From Vicingus sp036171675 (lineage in GTDB: Bacteria > Bacteroidota > Bacteroidia > Flavobacteriales_E > Vicingaceae), in NCBI GenBank assembly GCA_036171675.1, contig JAVHRO010000080.1, forward strand, positions 28,807 through 92,806: 64,000 bases of DNA, read 5' to 3'. The number at the start of each line of letters is the position of its first letter. The first letter of the stretch is position 1. This document shows, piece after piece, positions 34,177 to 43,410 of the stretch. The position numbers and the translations under genes were made by a program. The notes under the pieces were generated by a model. That model saw only the letters and a list, made by a program, of their open reading frames with translations. It was not told the origin of the DNA and did no database searches.

Positions 34177-34212
34177 TAGAGGCTAATCAGTTGAGCAGCC
34201 TCTACTTGTTTT
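34177..34212 (+). terminator. Terminator-like hairpin
   Basis: TAGAGGCT (34177-34184) and AGCCTCTA (34197-34204) form an 8-bp stem with a 12-nt loop, followed by CTTGTTTTT. It lies 220 bp after the response regulator in a gene-free stretch (33956-34314), so it may end that transcript or a separate small RNA. Nothing else is recognised in this stretch. Confidence 0.5.
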
Positions 34213-34314
34213 TAACGCAACGAGCTAAATCTTTAAAATATTTAAAGTAAATAATTACTTTAGCACATTATTTATACTAAAAGGCGTTAAAATAAGTTAT
34301 ACTTGATTTAAAAA

Positions 34315-36906
34315 TTGAAATTTTCTACATACATAAAAGGGTTTATTCTAATTTTTGTTGTTTTGCTGGCGGCTTGTTCCACCAAAAAAAACTCGTTCAC
34401 TCGCAGGGTATATCACAACACCACCACTCGATACAATTATTATTTTAACGCAAAAGAAATAATGAAACTAACCAATCAAAAGTTAGTTGAAGATAATGTT
34501 GATGATTTTTCTGAATTATTACCGCTATTTATTCTTCCAAACGAAGAAAAATCAAAAGGTTTATATCCAGACATGGATAAGGTTATAGATAAATGTTCTG
34601 AAGCAATTGATAGGCATTCAATATTTGTTAACAAAGAAGAACACAACAAATGGATTGATGAGTGCTATATGCTTATCGGTAAAGCTCGTTATTACAAAGG
34701 AGAGCATTATTTAGCAATAGAAGTATTCGAATACCTTGCAAAAGCATATAATAACAAACCCGAACAAAATGCGGCTTTAATTTGGTTGGCCCGAACTCAT
34801 ATGAAAGTGAATGAAATGAGTAAGGCAGAATCCTATTTAAAGTTGATGGATGAAGGATCCGATCCACCTGATAAATATAAAAGTGAGTACAATGCGGTAT
34901 ATGCTGATTTTTTAATAAAAAACAAACAGTATGATGATGCCATTGCAAAACTGGAAGAAGCCCTAAAATTTACAAAAAACAGCATTGATAAGCAACGATT
35001 TACGTATGTATTAGCACAATTATGGCTTAAAAAGAAAGAGTTTGGAAAATCTTCTGAACTTTTTGCCAAGGTTATTAGTCTTAAACCACGATACGACATG
35101 ATGTTCAATGCTCAAATTAGCAGAGCTTTATCGTTTGACGTCGAAGGAAAAGACAATGATGAAGTTAAAAAAATGTTAACCAAAATGCAGCGTGATGCTA
35201 AAAACAAGGAATTCTTGGATCAGATTTATTATGCATTAGCTGATATCGCTTTTAAACAAAATGATGAGCCACTTGGAATTGCCTATTTAAAAAAATCCAC
35301 TGCAACGAGTGTAAATAACCAGAAACAAAAGGCTATGTCCTATTTACGTTTAGGTGAGTTGTATTACGATAAGCCACAGTATGTTCCATCGCAAATGTAT
35401 TATGATAGTTGTGTCTCCATTTTACCACAAACCTATGCCAATTATGATAACATTTATGACAGAAGTAGGGCTTTAAAAAAATTGGTGAATCATATTAATA
35501 CGGTTCAATTGCAAGATAGCTTGCAGAAAATGGCATTGGACGAAAATTATCGAAAAAGGGCCATTGACGAGCTTGTTGAAAAAGAAAAATTGGATGAACA
35601 ACTAAAAGCCCAGCAAGAAGCTTCAAAATTGAATAATTCAGGCTCACAATCCAATTCTGGCACAGGAATAAATGATAATTCTAATGGTAAATGGTATTTC
35701 TATAACCCAACTATAATAAGTTTTGGGGTGTTGGATTTTGAAAAAAATTGGGGAAATCGAAAACTTGAAGACAACTGGAGAAGAAGTAATAAACAAGCTA
35801 ACATCAATTTTGATGAGGACTTTACTGAGGAATTAACCGATTCTACTACTTCTGATAGTTTAGTGATAAACGAAAAAACTAATCCAGATTATTACCTTAA
35901 ATTTTTGCCACTCACGGATAAAAAAATGACGGCATCTCACAATAAAATTATTGAAGCGTTATATGCCCAAGGAAATATTTACCGTGAAGATTTTAATGAT
36001 TATAACCATTCCATAGCAGCTTTTGAAGAATTATTAAACCGTTATGATACTTGCAGATACGTATTGCCAACCTGGTACAACCTCTATCGAATTAGTTTGG
36101 TTACCAATGATGACACCATGAAGGAGAAATACAGGAAATTAATCATTCAAAATTACCCTGAAAGTGAGTATGCAAAAATTATTCAAGACCCTACCTACAA
36201 TAAAGCCACTCGCGAAAATAGAAAACGAGTAGATAATTATTACAGCATTATTTTCGATTTTTATAAAGAAAAAAATTACGCACTAGTATTAACTCGAGTT
36301 GAAAAAGCAAAATCAATTTTTGCTGACAATCATTTACAAGACAAGTTCGATTTTCTTGCAGCACTTTCTATCGGACATATTGCTCCAATAGACACATTTC
36401 AATTGGCACTTGAAAATGTGATTAAAAACCATGCTGCATCTACGGTTGCTGGTGAGGCAAAAATAATTTTAGACGAAATAAAAAAATTAAAATCAACTAG
36501 TTCTGCACCAATAACTTCAGACGCCGATGTTGTTAAATATAAATTCAAAGCTGCTGAAAAGTATTCGTTTGTGTTGGTTGTGCCTTCAATGGATAAAAAT
36601 ACCAATCAGTACAAAGTAGATATTTCAAATTTTAATTCGATTTTTTACAATTCAAAAACGTTTAATATAAACAGTATGTTTTTAAATCCATTAAACCAAT
36701 TGATAGTAATTAAAGAATTTGATGATGAAAATGCTGCTCTTGATTATTACCAATCATTTATTATAAATAAGGAAAACCTAGAATCAATTAATTCCAAAAA
36801 CTACTCAAGATTTGTGATTTCGGATGAGAATTTCGTAGTTTTGTATAAAGATAAAGATATTAAAGATTACCTAACATTCTTTACCAAACAATTTGGTTTA
36901 GAATAA
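34315..36906 (+). CDS. porW: T9SS-associated lipoprotein PorW/SprE-like
   Basis: An 863-residue lipoprotein (lipobox LLAACS, Cys near 21) with the family start STKKNSFTRRVYHNTTTRYN and FNAKE, then TPR repeats over about 100-420 and again 540-700, a low-complexity linker (SNSGTGINDNSNG near 445-460) and a C-terminal globular part. In Flavobacterium and Porphyromonas this protein (SprE/PorW) is needed for gliding and type IX secretion. The start is TTG at 34315: an in-frame TAA sits two codons upstream and the lipobox follows at the right distance. T9SS cargo genes occur elsewhere in the window. Confidence 0.87.
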   Translation: MKFSTYIKGFILIFVVLLAACSTKKNSFTRRVYHNTTTRYNYYFNAKEIMKLTNQKLVEDNVDDFSELLPLFILPNEEKSKGLYPDMDKVIDKCSEAIDRHSIFVNKEEHNKWIDECYMLIGKARYYKGEHYLAIEVFEYLAKAYNNKPEQNAALIWLARTHMKVNEMSKAESYLKLMDEGSDPPDKYKSEYNAVYADFLIKNKQYDDAIAKLEEALKFTKNSIDKQRFTYVLAQLWLKKKEFGKSSELFAKVISLKPRYDMMFNAQISRALSFDVEGKDNDEVKKMLTKMQRDAKNKEFLDQIYYALADIAFKQNDEPLGIAYLKKSTATSVNNQKQKAMSYLRLGELYYDKPQYVPSQMYYDSCVSILPQTYANYDNIYDRSRALKKLVNHINTVQLQDSLQKMALDENYRKRAIDELVEKEKLDEQLKAQQEASKLNNSGSQSNSGTGINDNSNGKWYFYNPTIISFGVLDFEKNWGNRKLEDNWRRSNKQANINFDEDFTEELTDSTTSDSLVINEKTNPDYYLKFLPLTDKKMTASHNKIIEALYAQGNIYREDFNDYNHSIAAFEELLNRYDTCRYVLPTWYNLYRISLVTNDDTMKEKYRKLIIQNYPESEYAKIIQDPTYNKATRENRKRVDNYYSIIFDFYKEKNYALVLTRVEKAKSIFADNHLQDKFDFLAALSIGHIAPIDTFQLALENVIKNHAASTVAGEAKIILDEIKKLKSTSSAPITSDADVVKYKFKAAEKYSFVLVVPSMDKNTNQYKVDISNFNSIFYNSKTFNINSMFLNPLNQLIVIKEFDDENAALDYYQSFIINKENLESINSKNYSRFVISDENFVVLYKDKDIKDYLTFFTKQFGLE

Positions 36907-36922
36907 TCTTTTTATATATTTG
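36892..36922 (+). promoter_or_regulatory. Bactofilin gene promoter
   Basis: TTTG at 36892-36895 and TATATTTG at 36915-36922 with exactly 19 bp between them match the Bacteroidota consensus. It overlaps the end of the porW-like gene and would start transcription near 36929, about 28 nt before the bactofilin ATG. Confidence 0.75.
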
Positions 36923-36956
36923 CCTTATATTATATATCAAAATTCTTTACTTAGAA

Positions 36957-37385
36957 ATGTTTAACAAAAAACCTTTTACCATGGCGAAAAATCAAGAAGT
37001 TGATGCTTCAGCAATCAATATTATAAGAAAAGGCACTGAAATTAAAGGGGAAATTAAATGTGCAGGCGATATTCGTATTGACGGAGTTTTATCTGGTAAA
37101 ATTTTTACTGAAGGTAAATTGGTAGTTGGTCAGTCTGGAACTATTGATGGTGATGTGGTGTGCAGAAATGCTGATATTTCGGGAACTATTCATGCAAATA
37201 TTTCCGTAAAAGAGTTATTATTGTTAAAGTCATCTGCCAACATTATTGGCGACATAAAAACAGGTAAATTATCTATTGAACCTGGTGCTAATTTTACAGG
37301 CGCTTGCAACATGGGCGGGGTAGTAAAAGGCATAAAAAATGAAGAAAAAAGAGAACCCATCGAAAAAGTCCAACAATTCGCTTAA
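36957..37385 (+). CDS. Bactofilin (polymer-forming cytoskeletal protein)
   Basis: A 142-residue bactofilin. The core (about 20-120) is a right-handed beta-helix of short repeats: IRKGTEIKGEIKCAGDIRIDGVLSGKI, GKLVVGQSGTIDGDV, ADISGTIHANISV. Bactofilins polymerise without nucleotides and guide cell shape or localise other proteins. A second Met (MAKNQ) at codon 9 is an alternative start. The 3' end overlaps atpZ by 47 bp in another frame, tying it to the ATP synthase cluster. Confidence 0.9.
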   Translation: MFNKKPFTMAKNQEVDASAINIIRKGTEIKGEIKCAGDIRIDGVLSGKIFTEGKLVVGQSGTIDGDVVCRNADISGTIHANISVKELLLLKSSANIIGDIKTGKLSIEPGANFTGACNMGGVVKGIKNEEKREPIEKVQQFA

Positions 37386-37590
37386 TCAATACGCCCGATT
37401 TTCCAGTGTGGCCATACAAATGGGAGTTATTATTGGGTTCAGTGCATGGGGTGGTAAAAAACTTGACACCTATTTTAATCTAAGTAAGCCTTATTTAACT
37501 ATAGTTTGCGCCCTTACAGGTGTTGCAATTGCATTGTATTTTATAATTAGGGAAGTAACAAACATGGGGAATAAAAATGAAGGGAATTAA
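37339..37590 (+). CDS. atpZ: AtpZ/AtpI family protein
   Basis: An 83-residue protein with a basic N-terminus and two membrane helices (about 24-40 and 52-68): VAIQMGVIIGFSAWGGKKLDTYF then YLTIVCALTGVAIALYFIIREV. This is the AtpZ/AtpI pattern; such proteins help assemble the c-ring or bring in magnesium. It overlaps the bactofilin upstream and the DUF6168-type gene downstream (14 bp), all ahead of atpB. Confidence 0.85.
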   Translation: MKKKENPSKKSNNSLNQYARFSSVAIQMGVIIGFSAWGGKKLDTYFNLSKPYLTIVCALTGVAIALYFIIREVTNMGNKNEGN

Positions 37591-37960
37591 TATTTACCTA
37601 CTGTTATTTGTGTTTTCTTTGCTGCTTTTTGGGCTTCATTTTTTTCTCAATTCAACTTCATTTTTTGAATTTATTTTGACAAAAGAGCTAATTAAAATTC
37701 ACGTATTTATTTCTTTTTTTTCGTTAATGGTTGTTTTTTTGTCAGGGTTGGTAATTAAAAAGTTTCCAGACAAGGTGGGTTTTACTTATCTTGGTTTAGT
37801 ATTGTTTAAAATAATTGCCTCGTCTTTCCTCATGTTTTCGTTTTTATCCAGCGATAAGACTCATGGTAAAATAATAGTGTTAAATTTCTTAGTAATTTTC
37901 TTTTTGCATATTGTTTTTGAAGTTTGGTTTCTTCTTGGTAAGTTAAAAAAAATTGACTAG
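37577..37960 (+). CDS. DUF6168-like four-helix membrane protein
   Basis: A 127-residue protein with four membrane helices covering nearly its whole length and a short basic C-terminus (KLKKID). Position between atpZ and atpB and the topology match DUF6168, a Bacteroidota family found beside ATP synthase genes and perhaps equivalent to AtpI. The start overlaps atpZ by 14 bp. Function in ATP synthase assembly is inferred from context only. Confidence 0.65.
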   Translation: MKGINIYLLLFVFSLLLFGLHFFLNSTSFFEFILTKELIKIHVFISFFSLMVVFLSGLVIKKFPDKVGFTYLGLVLFKIIASSFLMFSFLSSDKTHGKIIVLNFLVIFFLHIVFEVWFLLGKLKKID

Positions 37961-38084
37961 AAAAATAGTGTTTTTAGCTTCTGTTTTTTGGCATAAATAA
38001 CTGGATAATAAAACTTTATAAATTGAGTCTCTTTCTTATTGGCTCGGGGATAATAAAATCAACTAATTATTTAATAATAATACA

Positions 38085-38114
38085 TTGTCTAAATAGAATA
38101 TTTAACTACATTTG
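38085..38114 (+). promoter_or_regulatory. atp operon promoter
   Basis: TTG at 38085-38087 and TACATTTG at 38107-38114, spaced by exactly 19 bp, fit the Bacteroidota consensus. The predicted start near 38121 is 27 nt before the atpB ATG. It would let atpBEFHAG be expressed apart from the upstream bactofilin-atpZ genes. Confidence 0.8.
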
Positions 38115-38147
38115 TAGCCAATTTTAAGGTCCAGAAAAATTAGGCAT

Positions 38148-39290
38148 ATGTTTAAAAATAATTTCATAAAAACAATAGTTTTTTCAATACTTTCACTCGT
38201 TTTTATGACCAATGTTTATGCAAAAAATCAAGATAAAATTATTGCAGAACATGGCGAAAATCATAAAACAGCAGCGACAGACGAAAAGTACGATCCGATT
38301 CCAGCAATAATGAGTCACGTTGCCGATGCTCATGATTGGCATTTTTTTGAGTATAAAGGCGAAGGATATTCAATGCCATTACCTATTATTTTATGGACAG
38401 AAAAGGGGTTGATAATGTTTATGTCAAGCAAATTCCATCATGATAATACAGGAGCACATCCAGTTGATGTTAACGGTATGAGATTTATTCGATTCAATGA
38501 AAAAATTTATCAATTCACTGAAAGTGCGTATTTGGCACAGATGAGACTAACTGATAGAGCTCCAATTGAATTCAATTACGAAACAACTGTTCGCCCAATT
38601 GACTTATCCATTACAAAAAATATTTTTGCTATGTTAATGTCGGTGGCTTTAATGTTTTTTGTGTTTATTAAAACCGCCAACTATTATAAAAAAAATGGAG
38701 CAGTTGCACCAAAAGGAATTGCATCATTTATGGAAACGCTTATTGTTTTTGTTAGAGATGATATCGCTAGAACGAATATTGGTGAAAAAAAATATCAAAA
38801 GTTTATGCCATTTTTATTAACCGTATTTTTCTTCATTTGGTTTAATAACATGCTTGGATTAGTGCCTTGGATTGGTGGTGCAAATTTAACTGGAAATATT
38901 GCTGTTACTATGGTTTTAGCAGTATTTACCTTGGTGGTGACCAACCTAAACGGAAACAAAGCTTACTGGGGGCATATTTTTTGGATGCCCGGAGCACCTT
39001 GGCCAGTAAAATTATTGTTAGCACCAATTGAATTAGTGGGCGTTGTAACCAAGCCATTTGCATTAATGATTCGTTTATTCGCAAACATCACAGCTGGGCA
39101 TATTGTAGTGTTGAGTTTGATTTCGTTAATTTTTATTTTTAAAAGTCTTGCAATGAGTGTTGTTGCAGTACCATTTGCATTATTTATTTCTGTGTTAGAG
39201 CTTTTGGTAGCTTTTTTACAGGCTTATGTTTTTACAATGCTTTCAGCCTTGTTCATCGGAACAGCTGTAGCAGAACATGAACATCATTAA
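38148..39290 (+). CDS. atpB: ATP synthase subunit a
   Basis: Subunit a forms the proton half-channels next to the c-ring. The 380-residue protein is longer than the E. coli form because of an N-terminal signal-like segment (1-25, ending NVYA) and a His-rich extracytoplasmic domain (about 26-150), both usual in Bacteroidota. The conserved core is at about 215-375, with the essential Arg in MIRLFANITAGHIV. It ends AEHEHH. First gene of atpB-E-F-H-A-G. Confidence 0.95.
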   Translation: MFKNNFIKTIVFSILSLVFMTNVYAKNQDKIIAEHGENHKTAATDEKYDPIPAIMSHVADAHDWHFFEYKGEGYSMPLPIILWTEKGLIMFMSSKFHHDNTGAHPVDVNGMRFIRFNEKIYQFTESAYLAQMRLTDRAPIEFNYETTVRPIDLSITKNIFAMLMSVALMFFVFIKTANYYKKNGAVAPKGIASFMETLIVFVRDDIARTNIGEKKYQKFMPFLLTVFFFIWFNNMLGLVPWIGGANLTGNIAVTMVLAVFTLVVTNLNGNKAYWGHIFWMPGAPWPVKLLLAPIELVGVVTKPFALMIRLFANITAGHIVVLSLISLIFIFKSLAMSVVAVPFALFISVLELLVAFLQAYVFTMLSALFIGTAVAEHEHH

Positions 39291-39327
39291 TTTGTAATTT
39301 TTTTGTTTAACTAAATATATTGAAGTT

Positions 39328-39531
39328 ATGTACGCAGCAATTGGAGCAGGTTTAGCAGTTATCGGTGCCGGATTAGGTATTGGTAGAATTGGTGGTTCAG
39401 CAATGGACGCTATCGCGAGACAACCAGAAGCTACCGCTAAGATTCAAACAGCAATGATTATCGCAGCAGCTCTTGTAGAGGGTGTTGCTTTATTTGGTGT
39501 TGTTGTAGGTCTTATGGGGCTTTCAAACTAA
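39328..39531 (+). CDS. atpE: ATP synthase subunit c
   Basis: A 67-residue hairpin of two helices, the c-ring monomer. The polar loop RQPE is at residues 31-34 and the ion-carrying Glu51 lies in AAALVEGVALF. The residue after Glu is Gly and no Na+-type Gln/Ser ligand set is seen, so it should carry protons. Followed by a strong hairpin before atpF (see 39538-39575), which may raise the yield of this high-copy subunit. Confidence 0.96.
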   Translation: MYAAIGAGLAVIGAGLGIGRIGGSAMDAIARQPEATAKIQTAMIIAAALVEGVALFGVVVGLMGLSN

Positions 39532-39537
39532 AAAACT

Positions 39538-39575
39538 AAAACCAACTTATTGCGATTGGCAGTAAGTTGGTTTTT
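39538..39575 (+). terminator. Terminator-like hairpin between atpE and atpF
   Basis: AAAACCAACTTA (39538-39549) pairs perfectly with TAAGTTGGTTTT (39563-39574), with a 13-nt loop and a T5 run at 39571-39575. This is the form of an intrinsic terminator but lies inside the operon, 24 bp before the atpF start. Partial readthrough or 3'-end protection would make more atpE than downstream message. Confidence 0.75.
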
Positions 39576-39598
39576 AATTAAACATTAAAAAAAATAAA

Positions 39599-40099
39599 AT
39601 GAACAATCCTTTAGTAACCCCTGAGCTTGGTCTTATTGTTTGGACAACGCTTGTATTTTGTATATTATTCTTTTTATTAGCAAAATATGCTTGGAAACCA
39701 ATTTTAAATGCCGTTAAAGAAAGAGAAACTTCGATTGAAAACGCTTTAAATTTAGCTGAACAAACTAAAAGAGAAATGGCTGAACTTTCCGCTTCAAATG
39801 AAGTGCTTTTAAATAAAGCTAGAGAAGAGCGAGATGAAATGTTTAAGGAAGCACGTGTGGTTAGAGATAAAATGATTAACGAGGCTAAAACTACAGCAAA
39901 TACTGAAGCTGAAAAAATCATTTCTCAAGCTAGACAGGCAATTCAACACGAAAAAATGGCTGCTATTACAGATTTAAAAAATCAGGTAGCAACTTTATCC
40001 ATTGAAATTGCTGAAAAAATATTAAAACAAGAACTGTCAAATGCCGAAAAACAAAAAGCATTAATTGATAGTGTAGTAAGCGAAATTAATCTAAACTAA
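39599..40099 (+). CDS. atpF: ATP synthase subunit b
   Basis: A 166-residue peripheral-stalk subunit: one N-terminal helix (about 9-28, LGLIVWTTLVFCILFFLLA) followed by KYAWKPILNAVKERETSIE and a long charged coiled coil to the end. This anchors F1 to subunit a. Length is standard. It starts after the operon-internal hairpin and is 8 bp upstream of atpH. Confidence 0.95.
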   Translation: MNNPLVTPELGLIVWTTLVFCILFFLLAKYAWKPILNAVKERETSIENALNLAEQTKREMAELSASNEVLLNKAREERDEMFKEARVVRDKMINEAKTTANTEAEKIISQARQAIQHEKMAAITDLKNQVATLSIEIAEKILKQELSNAEKQKALIDSVVSEINLN

Positions 40100-40107
40100 T
40101 ATTTTAG

Positions 40108-40662
40108 ATGAAAGATATAAAAGTTGCTTCACGTTACGCCAAGTCATTGCTTGGCATTGCTATTGAAAATAATTGCGTAGAAGAAATTTTTTCTGATATG
40201 CGATTAATTAGCAAGGTTTGTCTTGAAAATAGAGAATTGATTTCACTTATCAAAAGCCCTATTGTTAGAGGAGATATTAAGTTAAAAATTTTAAACGAAA
40301 TCTTTACTGCAATCAATACCGTATCTGCTTCTTTCATTAAAATTATTGTGGCAAAAAAACGTGAAGGTTTGTTGGCTGATATTGCCGATTCATTTATTGA
40401 AGCCTACAAAGTTCATAAAAATATCAAAACTGCATTTGTTACTTCAGCTACGGTATTAACAGCTGAACAAAAGGACAGAATCAAACAACTCATTAACAAA
40501 ACATATCATTCTACCATCGAATTTGAGCAAATTATTGATCCATCTATTTTAGGTGGAATTGTGTTGAGAATTGATGATATACAATTTGATGAAAGCATTA
40601 AACGTAAGCTTCAAAATTTAGTCATGGAATTTGACGAAAATCCTTATGTAAAAGAATTTTAA
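40108..40662 (+). CDS. atpH: ATP synthase subunit delta
   Basis: A 184-residue stalk protein joining subunit b to the top of F1. It begins with the typical ASRYAKSLLGIA and has the C-terminal signature IIDPSILGGIVLRIDD. Length and position between atpF and atpA are standard. A small hairpin follows it (AGTGAAT 40683-40689 with ATTCACT 40695-40701). Confidence 0.95.
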   Translation: MKDIKVASRYAKSLLGIAIENNCVEEIFSDMRLISKVCLENRELISLIKSPIVRGDIKLKILNEIFTAINTVSASFIKIIVAKKREGLLADIADSFIEAYKVHKNIKTAFVTSATVLTAEQKDRIKQLINKTYHSTIEFEQIIDPSILGGIVLRIDDIQFDESIKRKLQNLVMEFDENPYVKEF

Positions 40663-40736
40663 CAGACAGAAGTAACATAGAAAGTGAATGTTGAATTCAC
40701 TGAATAGAAACAATAAATAACGAAAAATAAATAAAA

Positions 40737-42317
40737 ATGGCCGAAGTAAAACCCGCAGAAGTATCAGCTATTCTAAGACAACAATTAGCTGGATTTAAAA
40801 CGGAAGCACAACTTGAAGAAGTAGGAACAATTTTGCAAGTAGGTGATGGTATCGCTCGTATTTACGGATTATCACAAGTACAAGCAGGTGAATTAATTGA
40901 GTTTAAAAATGGTTTGAATGCTATTGTGTTAAACCTTGAAGAAGACAACGTTGGTGCTGTACTATTAGGCTCATCAACTGGTGTTAGAGAAGGTGATACC
41001 GTAAAAAGAACCAAAAAAATTGCTTCCATAAAAGTAGGAGAAGGAATGTTGGGTAGAGTTGTAGATACACTTGGGAATCCAATTGACGGAAAAGGACCAA
41101 TAGCTGGTGAATTATATGAAATGCCATTGGAAAGAAAAGCTCCAGGGGTTATTTTTAGAGAACCTGTTGCCGAACCAATGCAAACTGGAATTAAAGCTAT
41201 TGATGCGATGATTCCTGTTGGTAGAGGACAAAGAGAGTTGGTAATTGGTGACCGACAAACTGGAAAAACTACCGTTTGTATCGATACCATTATTAACCAA
41301 AAAGAATTTTACGACAGAGGTGAACCTGTATTTTGCATCTATGTTGCTACAGGTCAAAAAGGTTCAACAGTTGCTGGTATTGTTAAAACATTAGAAGATA
41401 ACGGCGCAATGGCTTATACAGTTGTTGTTGCTGCTAATGCTTCCGACCCGGCTCCTATGCAATTTTATTCTCCATTTGCTGGAGCTGCAATAGGTGAATT
41501 TTTTAGAGATTCAGGTCGTCCTGCATTAATTATTTATGATGATTTATCGAAACAAGCTGTTGCTTACCGTGAAGTTTCTTTATTGTTAAGACGTCCACCA
41601 GGACGTGAGGCTTACCCAGGCGATGTATTTTACTTGCACTCAAGATTGTTAGAAAGAGCTGCCAAAATCAATGCTTCGGATGAAATTGCAAAAAACATGA
41701 ACGATTTACCCGAATCAATTAAACACTTGGTAAAAGGTGGAGGTTCATTAACCGCTCTTCCTATTATTGAAACACAAGCTGGCGACGTTTCTGCTTATAT
41801 TCCAACTAACGTAATTTCGATTACCGATGGTCAAATTTTCTTGGAATCAGATTTATTCAACCAAGGTGTTCGACCTGCTATCAACGTTGGTATCTCAGTA
41901 TCAAGGGTAGGTGGTAATGCACAAATTAAATCAATGAAAAAAGTGGCTGGCACATTGAAACTTGACCAAGCACAATATAGAGAATTAGAGGCATTCTCTA
42001 AATTTGGCTCTGACTTAGATGCTGCAACCATGGCCGTTTTAGATAAAGGAAAACGTAATGTTGAAATCTTAAAACAAGGTCAAAACGCACCACTTCCAGT
42101 TGAAAAACAAGTTGCTATTATTTATTTAGGCACAAAAGGTTTAATTAATCGTGTTCCTGTAAATAAAGTTAGAGAGTTTGAAGTTGAATATTTGTCATTT
42201 TTAGAAAACAAACATAGAGAGGTGTTAGATTTGTTAAAAGCCGGAAAATTTGACGATCAAATAACTTCAACACTTGAAAAAGTAGCTTCAGAATTAACAG
42301 CGAAATATAAAGCTTAA
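40737..42317 (+). CDS. atpA: ATP synthase subunit alpha
   Basis: A 526-residue regulatory nucleotide-binding subunit of F1. It shows the Walker A motif GDRQTGKT, the start of the nucleotide domain (MIPVGRGQRELVIGDR), and the C-terminal half signature RPAINVGISVSRVGG with the Arg finger region. Length is normal. It forms the alpha3-beta3 head, but atpD (beta) and atpC (epsilon) are not in this cluster. Confidence 0.97.
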   Translation: MAEVKPAEVSAILRQQLAGFKTEAQLEEVGTILQVGDGIARIYGLSQVQAGELIEFKNGLNAIVLNLEEDNVGAVLLGSSTGVREGDTVKRTKKIASIKVGEGMLGRVVDTLGNPIDGKGPIAGELYEMPLERKAPGVIFREPVAEPMQTGIKAIDAMIPVGRGQRELVIGDRQTGKTTVCIDTIINQKEFYDRGEPVFCIYVATGQKGSTVAGIVKTLEDNGAMAYTVVVAANASDPAPMQFYSPFAGAAIGEFFRDSGRPALIIYDDLSKQAVAYREVSLLLRRPPGREAYPGDVFYLHSRLLERAAKINASDEIAKNMNDLPESIKHLVKGGGSLTALPIIETQAGDVSAYIPTNVISITDGQIFLESDLFNQGVRPAINVGISVSRVGGNAQIKSMKKVAGTLKLDQAQYRELEAFSKFGSDLDAATMAVLDKGKRNVEILKQGQNAPLPVEKQVAIIYLGTKGLINRVPVNKVREFEVEYLSFLENKHREVLDLLKAGKFDDQITSTLEKVASELTAKYKA

Positions 42318-42331
42318 TGTACCAATAAAAT

Positions 42332-42359
42332 AATGTAACAATTTTTAAATTGCTACATT
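42332..42359 (+). other. Hairpin between atpA and atpG
   Basis: AATGTA-A-CAATTT (42332-42344) pairs with AAATTG-C-TACATT (42347-42359), one mismatch, 2-nt loop. There is no T run. Possibly an mRNA processing or stability element within the atp operon. Confidence 0.5.
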
Positions 42360-42390
42360 AGTAAATTGATGAATTGGTAAATTATTAGAA

Positions 42391-43269
42391 ATGGCAAATT
42401 TAAAAGAAATAAGAAATAGAATTGTCTCGATATCATCGACAAGGCAGATTACCTCTGCAATGAAAATGGTTTCGGCAGCAAAATTACGTAAGGCACAAGA
42501 TGCAGTTACTCAAATGCGTCCTTATTCTAGAAAGTTGCAAGAAATTTTAGAAAATTTAAGTGCAGGTTTAGATAGTACTGAGGGAGTTTATAGCCAACAA
42601 CGTGAAGTAAAAAACGTACTTTTTGTGAGTATTGCTGGTAATAGAGGTCTTTGTGGTGGTTTCAACAACAATGTATTTAAAACCATTAAAAAAGTTGCTG
42701 AAAACGATTACAAAGATTGTAATATTACCCTTGTGGCTGTTGGTAAAAAAAGCATGGACGCCTTTAAATCGTCGCCTTGGTCAGAAAAAGGTCGAGAGAT
42801 ATTTTCAAAAAGCACTGAAATTATTGACAAAATAACATTTGTAAATGCTTCAGAAATTGCTGAATTATTAATGGAAGAATTTGAAGCCAAGCGTCAGGAC
42901 AAAATTGTATTGGTATATAATCAATTTAAAAATGCTGCTATTCAAGAAATTCAGGTTGAACAGTTTTTACCAATTGTACCAACTGCCAATACATCAACTA
43001 CCACTTCAAATGCTGAATACATTTTTGAACCTGACAAAGAATTTATTGTTCAAGAATTGATACCTAAATCGTTAAAAACGCAATTCTTTAAAGCGTTATT
43101 AGACTCACAAGCATCAGAACATGGTGCTAGAATGACTGCCATGCATAAAGCAACTGACAATGCTACTGATTTAATTAACGCATTAAAACTAAGCTACAAT
43201 AAAGCACGTCAAGCAGCCATTACCAACGAAATTTTAGAAATTGTTGCTGGTGCAGAGGCCTTGAATTAA
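42391..43269 (+). CDS. atpG: ATP synthase subunit gamma
   Basis: A 292-residue rotor-shaft subunit. The N-terminus ANLKEIRNRIVSISSTRQITSAMKMVSAAKLRKAQ and C-terminus SEHGARMTAMHKATDNATDLI...LSYNKARQAAITNEILEIVAGAEAL form the coiled coil that fits inside F1; SIAGNRGLCGGFN is in between. It is the last gene of the cluster; atpD and atpC must lie elsewhere. Confidence 0.97.
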   Translation: MANLKEIRNRIVSISSTRQITSAMKMVSAAKLRKAQDAVTQMRPYSRKLQEILENLSAGLDSTEGVYSQQREVKNVLFVSIAGNRGLCGGFNNNVFKTIKKVAENDYKDCNITLVAVGKKSMDAFKSSPWSEKGREIFSKSTEIIDKITFVNASEIAELLMEEFEAKRQDKIVLVYNQFKNAAIQEIQVEQFLPIVPTANTSTTTSNAEYIFEPDKEFIVQELIPKSLKTQFFKALLDSQASEHGARMTAMHKATDNATDLINALKLSYNKARQAAITNEILEIVAGAEALN

Positions 43270-43410
43270 TTTTATTAATAAATAGATTTGAAAACCCTCC
43301 TATTAAACAGTAAGGAAACATAAAAAAGTAAAACAAAAAAACGCTGTAACATTTTACAGATTTGAAAATTTGGCGATTTCGAAGCACAAAACGGTGTGAA
43401 TTGTCCTTTA

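Noticed and set aside
40862..41290. Long antisense ORF within atpA
   Set aside because: Shadow frame of a highly conserved gene; no independent support.
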